A stretch of 64,000 nt of DNA, from NCBI GenBank assembly GCA_030426685.1, contig JAUHYC010000009.1, forward strand, positions 16,139-80,138, written 5' to 3'. This stretch comes from Alphaproteobacteria bacterium. GTDB lineage: Bacteria; Pseudomonadota; Alphaproteobacteria; Rhodobacterales; Rhodobacteraceae. The translations under genes and the position numbers were made by a program. Positions 1-7,927 of this stretch are shown here, one piece after another; position 1 is the stretch's first letter, and each line of letters begins with the position of its first letter. The notes below the pieces were generated by a model, which saw only the letters and a list, made by a program, of their open reading frames with translations, ran no database searches and was not told where the DNA came from.

Positions 1-2
1 TT

Positions 3-863
3 CCGGTTTTGATGTGGATTGCGGGTATTGCGGTTGCTGTACTCGGAATTCAGAGACTGGTCATCCGACATCTCAACGCATTGCGCAGCGCAATGCGGCG
101 ATTTGCATTGGGTGAACGTGAGGAGGCTGCGCTTGAGCTGGTCCATCCTCCGAAAGAGTTTGAAGAAGCGCGGCAATCTTTCAATCGCATGGTCGCCATC
201 CTCAGCGACGCGGAACGCCGGCGCGAGGTGGATTTGGAGGAGAAGACGATCTTGCTGCGCGAAGTGCATCACAGGGTCAAGAATAACCTGCAACTGATCG
301 CGTCCATCATGAACATGCAGGCACGTGGCGCGCAAACGCCGGAAGCTCGCCGAATGTTATCTCAACTGCAGCGGCGTGTACGCGGGCTGGCATTGATTCA
401 TCGAAGCCTGAACACCAACCCAGATATCACGACGGTCGACACCCGGGACCTGATCGCCAACCTGATAAACGAGATTGGCTCGATGAGCGCGGGCGACGGG
501 CAAGCCATTACCATCGAGAAGGACCTTGTGAGTGTGGCGCTCAGCCAAGATCAGGCCGTTACACTTTCAATGCTGGTTTCCGAGGCCATGACCAATGCGG
601 TGAAGTATATTGGTATACCGGAAGGCGGGCGCCCGGAAATTTCTGTTTGTATGAAAGAGGCGGATAATAATCATCTGATCTTGGAGGTGACCAATACCAA
701 GGGGCAGCCCGTGCTGGCTGAAGATGACGTAAGTGGCAGTGGCATTGGCAATAAGCTGATCAGGGCATTCACCATGCAACTGGATGGGCAGTCCGAGATT
801 TCGGAAACTGAAACTCTTTACAAATTTAAGGTAACTTTCCCGATTGAGGGTGGCATAAGCTGA
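3..863 (+). CDS. Sensor histidine kinase, HisKA_2/HWE type (5' end outside window)
   Basis: The frame is open to the left window edge, so only the C-terminal part is visible. It begins in a hydrophobic stretch, probably the last membrane helix, followed by a HAMP-like linker to about residue 65. A HisKA_2 dimerisation/phosphoacceptor segment follows, with [13 protein letters not shown] near residues 84-96; the His pair at 87-88 includes the likely phosphorylated residue. The C-terminal ATPase domain has an N-box-like segment ([10 protein letters not shown]) and a GSGIG glycine motif. Kinases of this subfamily often feed PhyR-type response regulators that control the EcfG general stress response; that role is inferred here from the EcfG-like promoters at 4.4-11.8 kb. 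The stop lies 18 bases before the next gene, so the two are probably co-transcribed. Confidence 0.88.
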   Translation, partial: PVLMWIAGIAVAVLGIQRLVIRHLNALRSAMRRFALGEREEAALELVHPPKEFEEARQSFNRMVAILSDAERRREVDLEEKTILLREVHHRVKNNLQLIASIMNMQARGAQTPEARRMLSQLQRRVRGLALIHRSLNTNPDITTVDTRDLIANLINEIGSMSAGDGQAITIEKDLVSVALSQDQAVTLSMLVSEAMTNAVKYIGIPEGGRPEISVCMKEADNNHLILEVTNTKGQPVLAEDDVSGSGIGNKLIRAFTMQLDGQSEISETETLYKFKVTFPIEGGIS

Positions 864-881
864 ACCAGAAAGCTCGGTCAC

Positions 882-2393
882 ATGGCGGGTAAGCGGATGA
901 TTTATCCTTGGTCTTCGAACAATAGCGATAAGCAGGATTTCGAAGTTCTGGTCACGGCAGAACATGCGTGGCCCGCGCTGGAACGTCTTGTGTTGGAGGC
1001 GCAGGATGAGGTGATTGCTTCGTTCCGCATTTTTGACTTCAGTACTCCACTCATCAGCGCCGACGCGAAAGCAGTCGGGGAAACCTGGTCCGATTTGATC
1101 GCGGATGCGGCCCGGCGCGGCGTCACCGTTCGCATCATTGTCAGTGATTTCGATCCCATTCTAGCGGCGGATTTGCATGAGATCGCGATGCGCACGGCGA
1201 GTCAGGCCGACGAACTTTCTGAAAGTCTGGGCGAAGATCTTGCGGGGAAATTGCATGTGCAGGTTGCGATGCATCCTACCAAGGTTGGAACAGTGCCGCA
1301 GATTGCCTTTTTCCCTGCCGTTTGGCGCAAATTAAAGAAATTGCCGCGAAAGCGTAGGGAGGCCGCAGTCGGCAGCGACGACAGTCCCAAGCCACCTTCG
1401 CTCTATCCGGTGTCGCATCACCAGAAACTGGCCGTTGTTGACCGAAACGTGCTCTATATCGGTGGTTTGGACCTGAACACCCGGCGGTATGATACGCCGG
1501 ATCATGATCTTCCTTCGCATTTGACTTGGGCGGACGTCCAAGTGGTGGTTCGCGGACCGGAGGCTGAAGAAGCGGCGACTCACCTCGAGAATTTCCTGCT
1601 CGAAATCGACAAGGCGCAGTGTCATACCGAATTTCCCAACATCAGCAGAACCCTGTCTGCGCCGCGTCGATTTGGCTTTTGGGCGGTGTCACCGAAAACG
1701 CTGATCAAGGAAATCGAAGAGGATCATCTGGCGGCGTTCCAACAGGCGCAACAGCTTATCTACATCGAAAGTCAGTTCCTGCGATCCAGCGTGATAGCGG
1801 ACGGGTTGGTGCGCGCAGCCAAGCGGAACCCGGATCTTACTCTGATCACGGTGCTGCCGGCCCTGCCCGAGGATGTTGCATTCGACGGCAATCGGGGGCT
1901 CGATGCGCGCTATGGCATGAGCCTGCAGGCCGACGCCTTGAAAAAGATCACGGCAGCATTCGGCGAGCGGTCTTGTATCGCCAGCCCGGTCAAACAGGTT
2001 TTTGCCGCACGCGATGCCCCTTCGGTACTGCAGGGATCGCCCGTCATCCATTTGCACAGCAAGGTGCTTATTACCGATCAAAGCTTTGCGCTTGTTGGAT
2101 CGGCCAATCTGAACGGAAGGTCCATGCGTTGGGATACAGAAGCCGCCCTGCGCATTACCGATCCCGGCCGGATTTCGACGCTGTGGGAAACGCTGGCCCG
2201 CCATTGGTGGCGGGATCATCTGACCGAAACGATGCTTGACCCGAAACTGGCCTTACAGGCGTGGAAGGAAGAGATCACACGCAATCGGGTAAGACGGCCA
2301 GAGGCGCGTCTTGGTTACCTGGTGCCTCATGAAGCCGACAAAATGGAAAAGCTCCATCAACCTGTGCCGGGCGCGACAGAGAATATCGTGTAG
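882..2393 (+). CDS. Phospholipase D-like protein (cardiolipin synthase/PLD superfamily)
   Basis: The 503-residue protein has two HxKxxxxD catalytic motifs. The first is HHQKLAVVD near residue 180, followed by GGLDLN. The second is HSKVLITD near residue 390, followed by GSANLNGRS. Two such motifs define the PLD superfamily, whose members hydrolyse or transfer phosphatidyl groups. There is no signal peptide or obvious membrane helix, so a cytosolic or peripheral membrane enzyme is likely. The start is uncertain: ATG 882 and ATG 897 are in frame and neither has a strong ribosome site. It closely follows the sensor kinase gene and converges with the permease gene downstream with only 4 bases between. 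Whether it is a true phospholipase or a phosphatidyltransferase cannot be told from sequence. Confidence 0.88.
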   Translation: MAGKRMIYPWSSNNSDKQDFEVLVTAEHAWPALERLVLEAQDEVIASFRIFDFSTPLISADAKAVGETWSDLIADAARRGVTVRIIVSDFDPILAADLHEIAMRTASQADELSESLGEDLAGKLHVQVAMHPTKVGTVPQIAFFPAVWRKLKKLPRKRREAAVGSDDSPKPPSLYPVSHHQKLAVVDRNVLYIGGLDLNTRRYDTPDHDLPSHLTWADVQVVVRGPEAEEAATHLENFLLEIDKAQCHTEFPNISRTLSAPRRFGFWAVSPKTLIKEIEEDHLAAFQQAQQLIYIESQFLRSSVIADGLVRAAKRNPDLTLITVLPALPEDVAFDGNRGLDARYGMSLQADALKKITAAFGERSCIASPVKQVFAARDAPSVLQGSPVIHLHSKVLITDQSFALVGSANLNGRSMRWDTEAALRITDPGRISTLWETLARHWWRDHLTETMLDPKLALQAWKEEITRNRVRRPEARLGYLVPHEADKMEKLHQPVPGATENIV

Positions 2394-2397
2394 AAGG

Positions 2398-3405
2398 CTA
2401 GACGCCCTTATCCGCATTATTTGATGGAACAACCAACATCTTGCTACACCAAAGTAATACTGGCAGGGCGACTATTGCTCCGATCGGCCCCCACAGCCAC
2501 AGGCCGAAGATGATGGCAAGAAAAACCACCAGCGGGTTCAACTGAAGCTGTCTGCCAACGAAGAGCGGGGTTACAAATTGCCCCTCGGTGACATTCAGCG
2601 CCAGAAACGTCAGCGGCGGAACGATTGCTGCTGCGCCACCTAGTTGCATCAAACCCGCGATCGCCAGACCAAATATTACGATCAAGGGGCCAAGGTAGGG
2701 TATGAAGTTCAGCAGAGCCGCGACCAGACCCCACAACCAAGCGTTGCTCAGTCCGATTACTGCAAGAGCGGCCGCAGTTGCCACGCCCAGTCCTATGTTT
2801 ACGATCGTTACGGCAGCAAAATAGCGGGCAACCGCGCGTTCGGCACGGAACAACCTTTCACACTGTCGGTCTGCACTGGCGTAAAGGTCATTGCGGGTCA
2901 GCACAAATAGAAACAATGTACCAACAAAGATCAGCACCTGGCCCCCGAAGTTCGGGGCAATCCATAACGCATCCATCATTGTGGGCAGTTTCGCAGAGTT
3001 GGAATCGTCGTCTGAATTTTCACCACTCACGGTCTGTTCAATTTCTTCTCCGATATCTTCCAAGCCGCGCAGCGTATCGGCAATTCCAGTGATCCAGCCG
3101 CGAATTTCGAGCTTCAGCCGAGGCAATTGATTGGTCAACGTGGAAATCAACGGGTCGATTGAGAAGAGCAATGCCGTCAACAGCAGTGTTGCAAAGGCTA
3201 GTAGCGCAAGCGCGACAAGCACTCTTGGGACGCCATACCGGTTGAAAAGATCGGCGAGGGGCGACACGACTACTCCAATAACCAGTGCAAAAACCGCGGG
3301 CGCCAGGAAGGGTTTGGCAAAGTACAGGGCAGTGCAGGATGCGAGCAAGGTCAGGATCAAAAGCATGACCCGTATGGACTTTGTCGAAAGAAGGGATGCG
3401 AGCAT
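2398..3405 (-). CDS. AI-2E family transporter (PerM/YdiK-like permease)
   Basis: This 335-residue protein has about eight hydrophobic helices in the usual AI-2E arrangement: two N-terminal pairs, a soluble central segment near residues 100-150, then the C-terminal membrane block. Characteristic segments include LNFIPYLGPL and the final PIGAIVALPVLLW. Family members export small molecules or act as sodium/proton antiporters; the substrate here is unknown. It lies 38 bases after the PLDc_N mini-protein gene on the same strand, so the two probably form an operon. The family is clear and the function is not. Confidence 0.88.
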   Translation of the reverse strand: MLASLLSTKSIRVMLLILTLLASCTALYFAKPFLAPAVFALVIGVVVSPLADLFNRYGVPRVLVALALLAFATLLLTALLFSIDPLISTLTNQLPRLKLEIRGWITGIADTLRGLEDIGEEIEQTVSGENSDDDSNSAKLPTMMDALWIAPNFGGQVLIFVGTLFLFVLTRNDLYASADRQCERLFRAERAVARYFAAVTIVNIGLGVATAAALAVIGLSNAWLWGLVAALLNFIPYLGPLIVIFGLAIAGLMQLGGAAAIVPPLTFLALNVTEGQFVTPLFVGRQLQLNPLVVFLAIIFGLWLWGPIGAIVALPVLLWCSKMLVVPSNNADKGV

Positions 3406-3443
3406 TGTGCAATCTCAATATGAAATGTCTGGAGGTCGCCGAG

Positions 3444-3635
3444 TTATGTCTGTCTGGCGGTGGACCTGGGACCAAACAAGAGCCACAGAATAAATCCGAT
3501 CAGCGGTAACAGGATGACAAGCAGCACCCACAGAACTTTCGTTCCCGTCGTTGCTGACGATCCCAAGATTGAAATGATTGCCCAGAGACAAAGAACCAGA
3601 AGGATCAGGCTGCCGAGGCCAGCAATTTCGAACAT
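3444..3635 (-). CDS. PLDc_N domain mini membrane protein (copy 1)
   Basis: This 63-residue protein has two hydrophobic helices joined by a short polar turn (SSATTGTKVLWV) and ends in the motif GFILWLLFGPR. This is the PLDc_N (phospholipase D N-terminal) module as a stand-alone protein. In full-length cardiolipin synthases the module anchors the enzyme in the membrane; as a separate protein its role is unknown. AGGAAGGGACC lies just before the ATG. A close paralogue lies at 10894-11085 on the opposite strand. It is followed by the AI-2E permease gene. Unlike the paralogue, no GGAAC-type promoter was found upstream. Confidence 0.85.
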   Translation of the reverse strand: MFEIAGLGSLILLVLCLWAIISILGSSATTGTKVLWVLLVILLPLIGFILWLLFGPRSTARQT

Positions 3636-3720
3636 TATGGTCCCTTCCTAAGACATTCCGCCCATGCCGTGTTTCGGTCCAGAAATACCACGAGTCAGAG
3701 GGTTTCATTTTTTGAGTTCA

Positions 3721-3760
3721 AAATAAAATGAAAACCCGGGCAAAATCATCGCCCGGATTT
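3721..3760 (-). terminator. Rho-independent terminator after the entericidin-like gene
   Basis: CCGGGC (3736-3741) pairs with GCCCGG (3751-3756). Read on the minus strand, the hairpin is followed by a T-rich tract (GTTTTCATTTTATTTT). It sits about 30 bases after the lipoprotein stop codon. Confidence 0.7.
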
Positions 3761-3785
3761 CCGAATGTTCAGTTCAGTCAGCACT

Positions 3786-3911
3786 TTATTGTGCTTCCTG
3801 GGCTTCTTCGCTGATCTCATTGCCAGCCGCCGATACATCGCGGCCGAAGCCTTCGACAGTTTCGCACGCGGCCAGGGCCGTGACCGCCAAAATAGTCGCC
3901 AAAAGTCTCAT
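3786..3911 (-). CDS. Entericidin EcnA/B-like small lipoprotein
   Basis: This 41-residue protein begins MRLLATILAVTALAAC, a lipoprotein signal with the lipobox LAAC, so Cys16 would be lipidated. The mature part (CETVEGFGRDVSAAGNEISE) matches the entericidin pattern of a tiny amphipathic outer-membrane lipoprotein with a C(D/E)TVxGxGxDxxxAG core. AAGGAGACAAGA before the ATG is a strong ribosome site. It lies 10 bases after the stop of the periplasmic protein at 3922-4407, so the two share a transcript, probably from the stress-type promoter at 4452-4476. In enterobacteria entericidin B is a stationary-phase, sigma-S-dependent bacteriolytic lipoprotein; function here is inferred by family only. 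Confidence 0.85.
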   Translation of the reverse strand: MRLLATILAVTALAACETVEGFGRDVSAAGNEISEEAQEAQ

Positions 3912-3921
3912 TCTTGTCTCC

Positions 3922-4407
3922 TTACTTCAATTTCGACGCGATATTGTCAGCGAATGCGGCGACGACAGCCTGATAGAACACATCGCTGTCGACCGTCAGT
4001 TCATCAGTGTTGGTTCCCTCCGGATAGAGCGCCCCGAGCTGATCGGTGGTGACCGTCAGCGTGTAGTTTTCGTCCTTGCTGGCGTCGGGCATGTCGATGT
4101 CCACATCACCCGCCAGTTTCCATTCCCCGATACCAAGCGAAGTTTCGAAATTGTTCGCAAGCATCACTTCATCGAGGTCGATCTCGATCTCAGCACCTTC
4201 AACATCTTCTGGCGCGATCTGAGAAACCAAACGCTCGGCGATTGCGGTCTCGAGATCCGCTTCCAGGTTTTTCCATGCACCAGCGGCTTCATAGGTTTCG
4301 ATCGCGGACAAATCGGCCGTGACATCAATTTTCGAAACCTGCGTTTCTGCCACCGCAGCGGTTGAGATCGCGGCGATCAAGGCAGTGCTTCGGACAAGAT
4401 GTTTCAT
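3922..4407 (-). CDS. Secreted hypothetical protein (periplasmic)
   Basis: From the chosen ATG at 4407 the protein has 161 residues and a signal peptide, MKHLVRSTALIAAISTAAVA, then an acidic mature domain. AAGGAGACTAACG before this ATG gives a good ribosome site; the longer in-frame extension upstream crosses a promoter-like element and lacks signal-peptide features. No domain is recognised. Recurrent motifs are a paired Asp/Glu-rich strand region (AEIEIDLDEV) and EWKLAGDVDIDMPD, suggesting a beta-rich fold. It is first in a two-gene operon with the entericidin-like lipoprotein and is preceded by a GGAAC-N16-AGTT element. Confidence 0.75.
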   Translation of the reverse strand: MKHLVRSTALIAAISTAAVAETQVSKIDVTADLSAIETYEAAGAWKNLEADLETAIAERLVSQIAPEDVEGAEIEIDLDEVMLANNFETSLGIGEWKLAGDVDIDMPDASKDENYTLTVTTDQLGALYPEGTNTDELTVDSDVFYQAVVAAFADNIASKLK

Positions 4408-4451
4408 CGTTAGTCTCCTTTTTTGCGTCCCCATATCGGGTGCATCAGGAA

Positions 4452-4476
4452 AACTTACCTGCGGTGAGATGGTTCC
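4452..4476 (-). promoter_or_regulatory. EcfG-type general stress promoter for the periplasmic/entericidin operon
   Basis: Read on the minus strand, GGAAC (4476-4472) is followed by 16 bases and then AGTT (4455-4452). The alphaproteobacterial EcfG pattern is GGAAC-N16/17-CGTT, so this differs at one position of the -10. The ATG is 45 bases downstream. The rest of 4408-4732 holds only this element and the divergent one at 4676-4700. Confidence 0.6.
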
Positions 4477-4675
4477 AAAAAATTCTGAGTAATTTGATTC
4501 AGCAGGTATGAATGGCTGGGCCGACTTGCAGAAAAGCTTGGCAGTCAAGCATCACACGCATCACAAAAGAGCCATGGCACATCCGGACAGGATTGCTGAC
4601 CGCAACCGAAGCCGTTGGTCTTGGCTTCGATATTGTACGGGCATTGAGTATTTTCTTGTTAAAAGTGACAATCAT

Positions 4676-4700
4676 GGAACTTTTTTAGGCCGCTCGAGTT
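4676..4700 (+). promoter_or_regulatory. EcfG-type general stress promoter for the DUF883 gene
   Basis: GGAAC (4676-4680), 16 bases, AGTT (4697-4700). Spacing and the AGTT variant are the same as in the divergent element at 4452-4476. The DUF883 start codon is 33 bases downstream, with AAGGAGACCTCAA as ribosome site. Confidence 0.6.
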
Positions 4701-4732
4701 GAACAAAAAGATGAAACTAAAGGAGACCTCAA

Positions 4733-5026
4733 ATGGCCAGAGCCACTACAACTCCCAAGACAGACGATATTGTCGAACAACTCGATACTTTACGCGCTGA
4801 TGTCGCGGAGTTGACGCAGATAGTATCGCAGGTTGCGACGGCGAAAGCGGAAAGTGCCGCCGCGTCAGTCAAGAAGCGTGTCGACGAGCAGGTGCATTCG
4901 ATTTCCGATACCGCATCACAATTCAGCGCGCTGGCGGAAGAGAGCGTGCGGAGGCAACCCGTTGCTGCAACGGCAATCGCTGCGGGCCTCGGATTCATGA
5001 TCGGATATTTGGCAAACCGGAAATAA
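4733..5026 (+). CDS. DUF883 family protein (ElaB/YqjD-like, tail-anchored)
   Basis: This 97-residue protein has a long amphipathic, heptad-rich helix over residues 10-75. A short C-terminal hydrophobic segment (AATAIAAGLGFMIGYLANRK) follows the RRQP turn that is typical of DUF883. In E. coli the homologues ElaB and YqjD are tail-anchored inner-membrane proteins that bind ribosomes in stationary phase. A strong ribosome site, AAGGAG, precedes the ATG. The stop is 4 bases before the next gene, so the two form an operon, likely driven by the GGAAC element at 4676-4700. Family assignment is firm; ribosome binding here is inference. Confidence 0.87.
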   Translation: MARATTTPKTDDIVEQLDTLRADVAELTQIVSQVATAKAESAAASVKKRVDEQVHSISDTASQFSALAEESVRRQPVAATAIAAGLGFMIGYLANRK

Positions 5027-5030
5027 CGCT

Positions 5031-5369
5031 ATGTTTTCCCGAATGAAATCCAACGTCCGCCATGCAGCGTGGTTGACAGCATGCTGGGCCATTGCCGCCT
5101 TTTCGACGGCTGTCGCATTGGGATTCGCAACCGCCGCCGGTCTTGCGGCGTTGGCCGAGGCAGGTCTGTCGTTGCCAATCCGCCTGTTCATCATGGGATG
5201 TCTTTGGTTCGGGTTTGCCGGAATTGCCGCGTTGGTGGCGACCCTGACCAAAGGCCATAACACGCAAGAACAGGCGATGGAAAAACGACCCTTGCCCCCG
5301 ATGGCTGACGCGTTCACGGCCGGGATGGCTGAAGGGGCAGCGATGGCGTCGCGAAACCGATCCGGTTGA
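5031..5369 (+). CDS. Small two-helix membrane protein (holin-like/DUF1469-like)
   Basis: This 112-residue protein has two membrane helices, near residues 13-42 and 49-70. The first is preceded by a basic stretch (MKSNVRHAAW); a polar tail follows the second. The layout resembles the phage holin-like/DUF1469 proteins that commonly follow DUF883 genes, but no diagnostic motif is seen. It is co-transcribed with the DUF883 gene (4-base gap). The last 56 bases overlap, tail to tail, the 3' end of the receiver-like gene on the opposite strand. Confidence 0.65.
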   Translation: MFSRMKSNVRHAAWLTACWAIAAFSTAVALGFATAAGLAALAEAGLSLPIRLFIMGCLWFGFAGIAALVATLTKGHNTQEQAMEKRPLPPMADAFTAGMAEGAAMASRNRSG

Positions 5370-5697
5370 GAACCTCGCGGATGTGGGTGTCGGAAAATGG
5401 TACGCTGATCGGATAAATCGACGGCTGGTCAAACGTTCTGTTACCGTTTCCTATCAGTATGGTTGGCACTTTCGACGCGGATAACCTGTGAACCAACTCT
5501 TGGACGTTCAAAGCGAAGGAACCGCATCTGATCGCCGCCAGTTGCGGGAGCGGAAGGGATAACAGGATGTCCTCAGGTTTGTGAAATGACATCTGCTCGA
5601 AACTCGGCAGGTAGCTTTGAAAGATCTCGGACAGGTCCTGAAACACGACCATATCGGGTTCGATGATCCAGATGAAGCGATTATCGGGATTGGTCAT
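5314..5697 (-). CDS. Receiver-like (pseudo-receiver) protein
   Basis: This 127-residue protein has an alternating hydrophobic/helix pattern like a CheY fold. It starts with a strand and acidic turn (IWIIEPDMVV) and ends with a strand-Ser-Asp segment (ISVPFSDTHIREVL). The usual phosphoacceptor Asp at the end of strand 3 is absent (the equivalent is around LAAIRCG), and the conserved Lys of strand 5 is also replaced. If it is a receiver domain it is a non-phosphorylatable one. It diverges from the Crp/Fnr gene at 5786 and overlaps the preceding plus-strand gene tail to tail. Function is unknown. Confidence 0.6.
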   Translation of the reverse strand: MTNPDNRFIWIIEPDMVVFQDLSEIFQSYLPSFEQMSFHKPEDILLSLPLPQLAAIRCGSFALNVQELVHRLSASKVPTILIGNGNRTFDQPSIYPISVPFSDTHIREVLNRIGFATPSLPLQPSRP

Positions 5698-5785
5698 GTC
5701 AACAGATCCCCTTTCTCGGTTCAGATATAAACGAACCGACGATCTGCCGCTTTAAACTGTGACATAGGGAAAGAGAGATTTTAAG

Positions 5786-6511
5786 ATGTACATGTGCAAA
5801 AACTGCCCGCTGCACCGTTTTGACTATTTCGATGAGTTTTCTCAGGAAGAAATTGAATTAACTCAGTCTTGCAAGGCGGGGGAAATGCGGATCGAGGCGG
5901 GAACCCCTCTGCTGGCTCAAGGCGCAAAATCACCGCAACTGTTTACCGTTCTCAAAGGAATGGGTGTCCGGTACCGGACTTTGGAGGACGGACAACGGCA
6001 GGTCGTTAATTTTGTTTTTCCCGGGGATTTTCTGGGTCTTCAGGCTGCCGTGATGGAAGAAATGAAGCACTCGGTCGAGGCGACGACGGATATGCACCTG
6101 TGTGTCTTTGACCGGAAAGTGCTGTGGAAGATCTACCGTTCCAGCCCTGAACGCGGCTTTGATCTGACGTGGCTGGCTGCTGTCGAAGAACATATGGTCG
6201 CCGAAGCGCTGACATCTGTCGGTCAGCAGACCGCTCTGGAGCGGATATCTTGGGCGTTGCTGCGCCTTTACAACCGTGCCTGTGCCGTCGGGCTTGCAGA
6301 TAACGCAGGCGTCGTACCGTTGCCGTTCCGCCAGCAGGATTTGGCGGATGCGATGGGACTATCCCTGGTTCACACGAATAAAACGCTTGCCAAATTGCGG
6401 AGCGACAACATTGCAGACTGGAGCGATGGCCGGTTGCAGTTGATAGACCGGGCAAAGCTTGCGGATTTGGCGGGAACCGACGCTGATCTTGAGAAGCGAC
6501 CGCTGATCTGA
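5786..6511 (+). CDS. Crp/Fnr family transcriptional regulator
   Basis: This 241-residue protein has an N-terminal cyclic-nucleotide-like beta-barrel (residues 20-115), a long dimer helix (about 115-145) and a C-terminal HTH_CRP domain (about 150-225) with the recognition region GLSLVHTNKTLAKLR. The N-terminus carries a CxxC (Cys4, Cys7), with further Cys at 29, 106 and 166. The spacing does not match the 4Fe-4S ligands of FNR (a Cys triplet plus one at about 120), so it is probably not a classical oxygen sensor. The recognition helix differs from the E-xx-SR of FNR. It stands alone, divergent from the pseudo-receiver gene. Ligand and targets are unknown. Confidence 0.87.
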   Translation: MYMCKNCPLHRFDYFDEFSQEEIELTQSCKAGEMRIEAGTPLLAQGAKSPQLFTVLKGMGVRYRTLEDGQRQVVNFVFPGDFLGLQAAVMEEMKHSVEATTDMHLCVFDRKVLWKIYRSSPERGFDLTWLAAVEEHMVAEALTSVGQQTALERISWALLRLYNRACAVGLADNAGVVPLPFRQQDLADAMGLSLVHTNKTLAKLRSDNIADWSDGRLQLIDRAKLADLAGTDADLEKRPLI

Positions 6512-6610
6512 TTCCGCAGCGTGCGCTTGCTCGCACGACCGGCCACACCCCTTTGGAACAGTGCCGCAAAACGACAGCCCTCTGAACAACATCAGAAAGT
6601 ATAATATCGC

Positions 6611-7861
6611 ATGGCAACGGAGTTTTTCAGTTTTGAACCTTACCACGTCGCCCTGACTGTAACAGGCGCTATCGTGATACTGGCCCGATGGCTTCCGCGG
6701 TTCATTTCCACACGCGAACCAGCGGCGGCGCCGCTTCTGATCCTATTTGGTATGTGCGCCTATTGGCTTATTCCGGGTTTGCCCGCCATTCCCGATCCCC
6801 GAGTCGCGCCGCACCCTTGGGAGATTGCGAGCGAGTTGACGGTCATTGTTGCCCTGTTCACAGCCGGGTTACGGATCGACAATCTTGGACCGGCGCTGCG
6901 CTGGGTTCCGACGATGCGGATGCTGGCGATTGCGATGCCGTTGACGATCTTTGCAGTGGCAGTGCTCGGAACGGGGATTGCAGGGATGACCGTGGCCGGC
7001 GCTATCCTTCTGGGCGCGGTTCTTGCGCCGACCGACCCCGTGCTTGCCGGGGACGTGCAGGTCGGGCCGCCACACGAGGGAGAAGAACACCGGGTCCGGT
7101 TCACGCTGACAACCGAAGCTGCATTGAATGACGGGCTTGCTTTCCCGTTTGTTTATCTGGGTCTTCTGGTTGCGCTGCACGGGTTGAACCCCTCGGACTG
7201 GGTCATGGAATGGTTCCTAGTGGATGTGCTTTACCGGATCACAATCGGTGTCCTGATGGGCGGAGCAGGCGGCTGGGTTCTGGGACAGGTACTTTTCCAG
7301 TTTCCGCGCCGATCCGCGCTTGCTGATACGGCCTCGGGGGTTTTGGCCCTTGCGGGTGTTCTGCTGTGCTACGGCTCGACCGAATTGGCCGAGGGATACG
7401 GGTTCATCTCGGTCGCGGTGATGGGACTGGCACTGCGGCGTGTCGAAAGCCAACACCAGTTTCACAGGCGGCTGCATGACTTCTGCGAGAATATTGAACA
7501 CGCGCTGACGGCGCTTTTGCTGGTCGCTCTCGGGTACGCTTTGCCTGTTCTGCTTGCCGATCTGCAATGGGTACATCTTTTTGTGACCTTGGCATTGGTT
7601 GCCGTAATCCGCCCTGTTGCCGGGTGGCTTTCGTTAATCGGAACCCATGTCAGAGGCAGGGACCGTGCCATCGTAGCGATATACGGCGTGCGCGGCATCG
7701 GCTCGATCTACTACCTGTGTTACGCTGGTCGGCATGTCGAATTTGCGAATGAAATCCAGATATGGTCACTGGTCGGGCTGGTGATCCTGGTGTCAACGGT
7801 GTTGCATGGGTTCACAGTGGCGCGCGCGATGGAAGGCATTCGCAGCAATACGGCTCATTGA
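6611..7861 (+). CDS. Cation:proton antiporter (CPA1 family)
   Basis: This 416-residue protein has about twelve membrane helices. Signature segments are LGAVLAPTDPVLAGDV (the exchanger motif with paired acidic residues), TTEAALNDGLAFPFV (the Asn-Asp motif of the ion-binding site) and YGVRGIGSIYYLCY near the C-terminus. It should exchange sodium or potassium for protons across the inner membrane, for pH or osmotic homeostasis. It is followed after 66 bases by the DUF2254 gene on the same strand, so the two may be co-transcribed. Cation specificity cannot be assigned. Confidence 0.9.
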   Translation: MATEFFSFEPYHVALTVTGAIVILARWLPRFISTREPAAAPLLILFGMCAYWLIPGLPAIPDPRVAPHPWEIASELTVIVALFTAGLRIDNLGPALRWVPTMRMLAIAMPLTIFAVAVLGTGIAGMTVAGAILLGAVLAPTDPVLAGDVQVGPPHEGEEHRVRFTLTTEAALNDGLAFPFVYLGLLVALHGLNPSDWVMEWFLVDVLYRITIGVLMGGAGGWVLGQVLFQFPRRSALADTASGVLALAGVLLCYGSTELAEGYGFISVAVMGLALRRVESQHQFHRRLHDFCENIEHALTALLLVALGYALPVLLADLQWVHLFVTLALVAVIRPVAGWLSLIGTHVRGRDRAIVAIYGVRGIGSIYYLCYAGRHVEFANEIQIWSLVGLVILVSTVLHGFTVARAMEGIRSNTAH

Positions 7862-7927
7862 AGTTCGGGGACGTTCTGCTGACGCCCTGTCGGCAAAGCT
7901 GTGCGGAAAAAGCAGGAAGGTTGGAAA

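Noticed and set aside
6555..6580. GGAAC before the antiporter gene.
   Set aside because: The bases 16 and 17 positions downstream do not resemble CGTT, so it is not an EcfG-type promoter.
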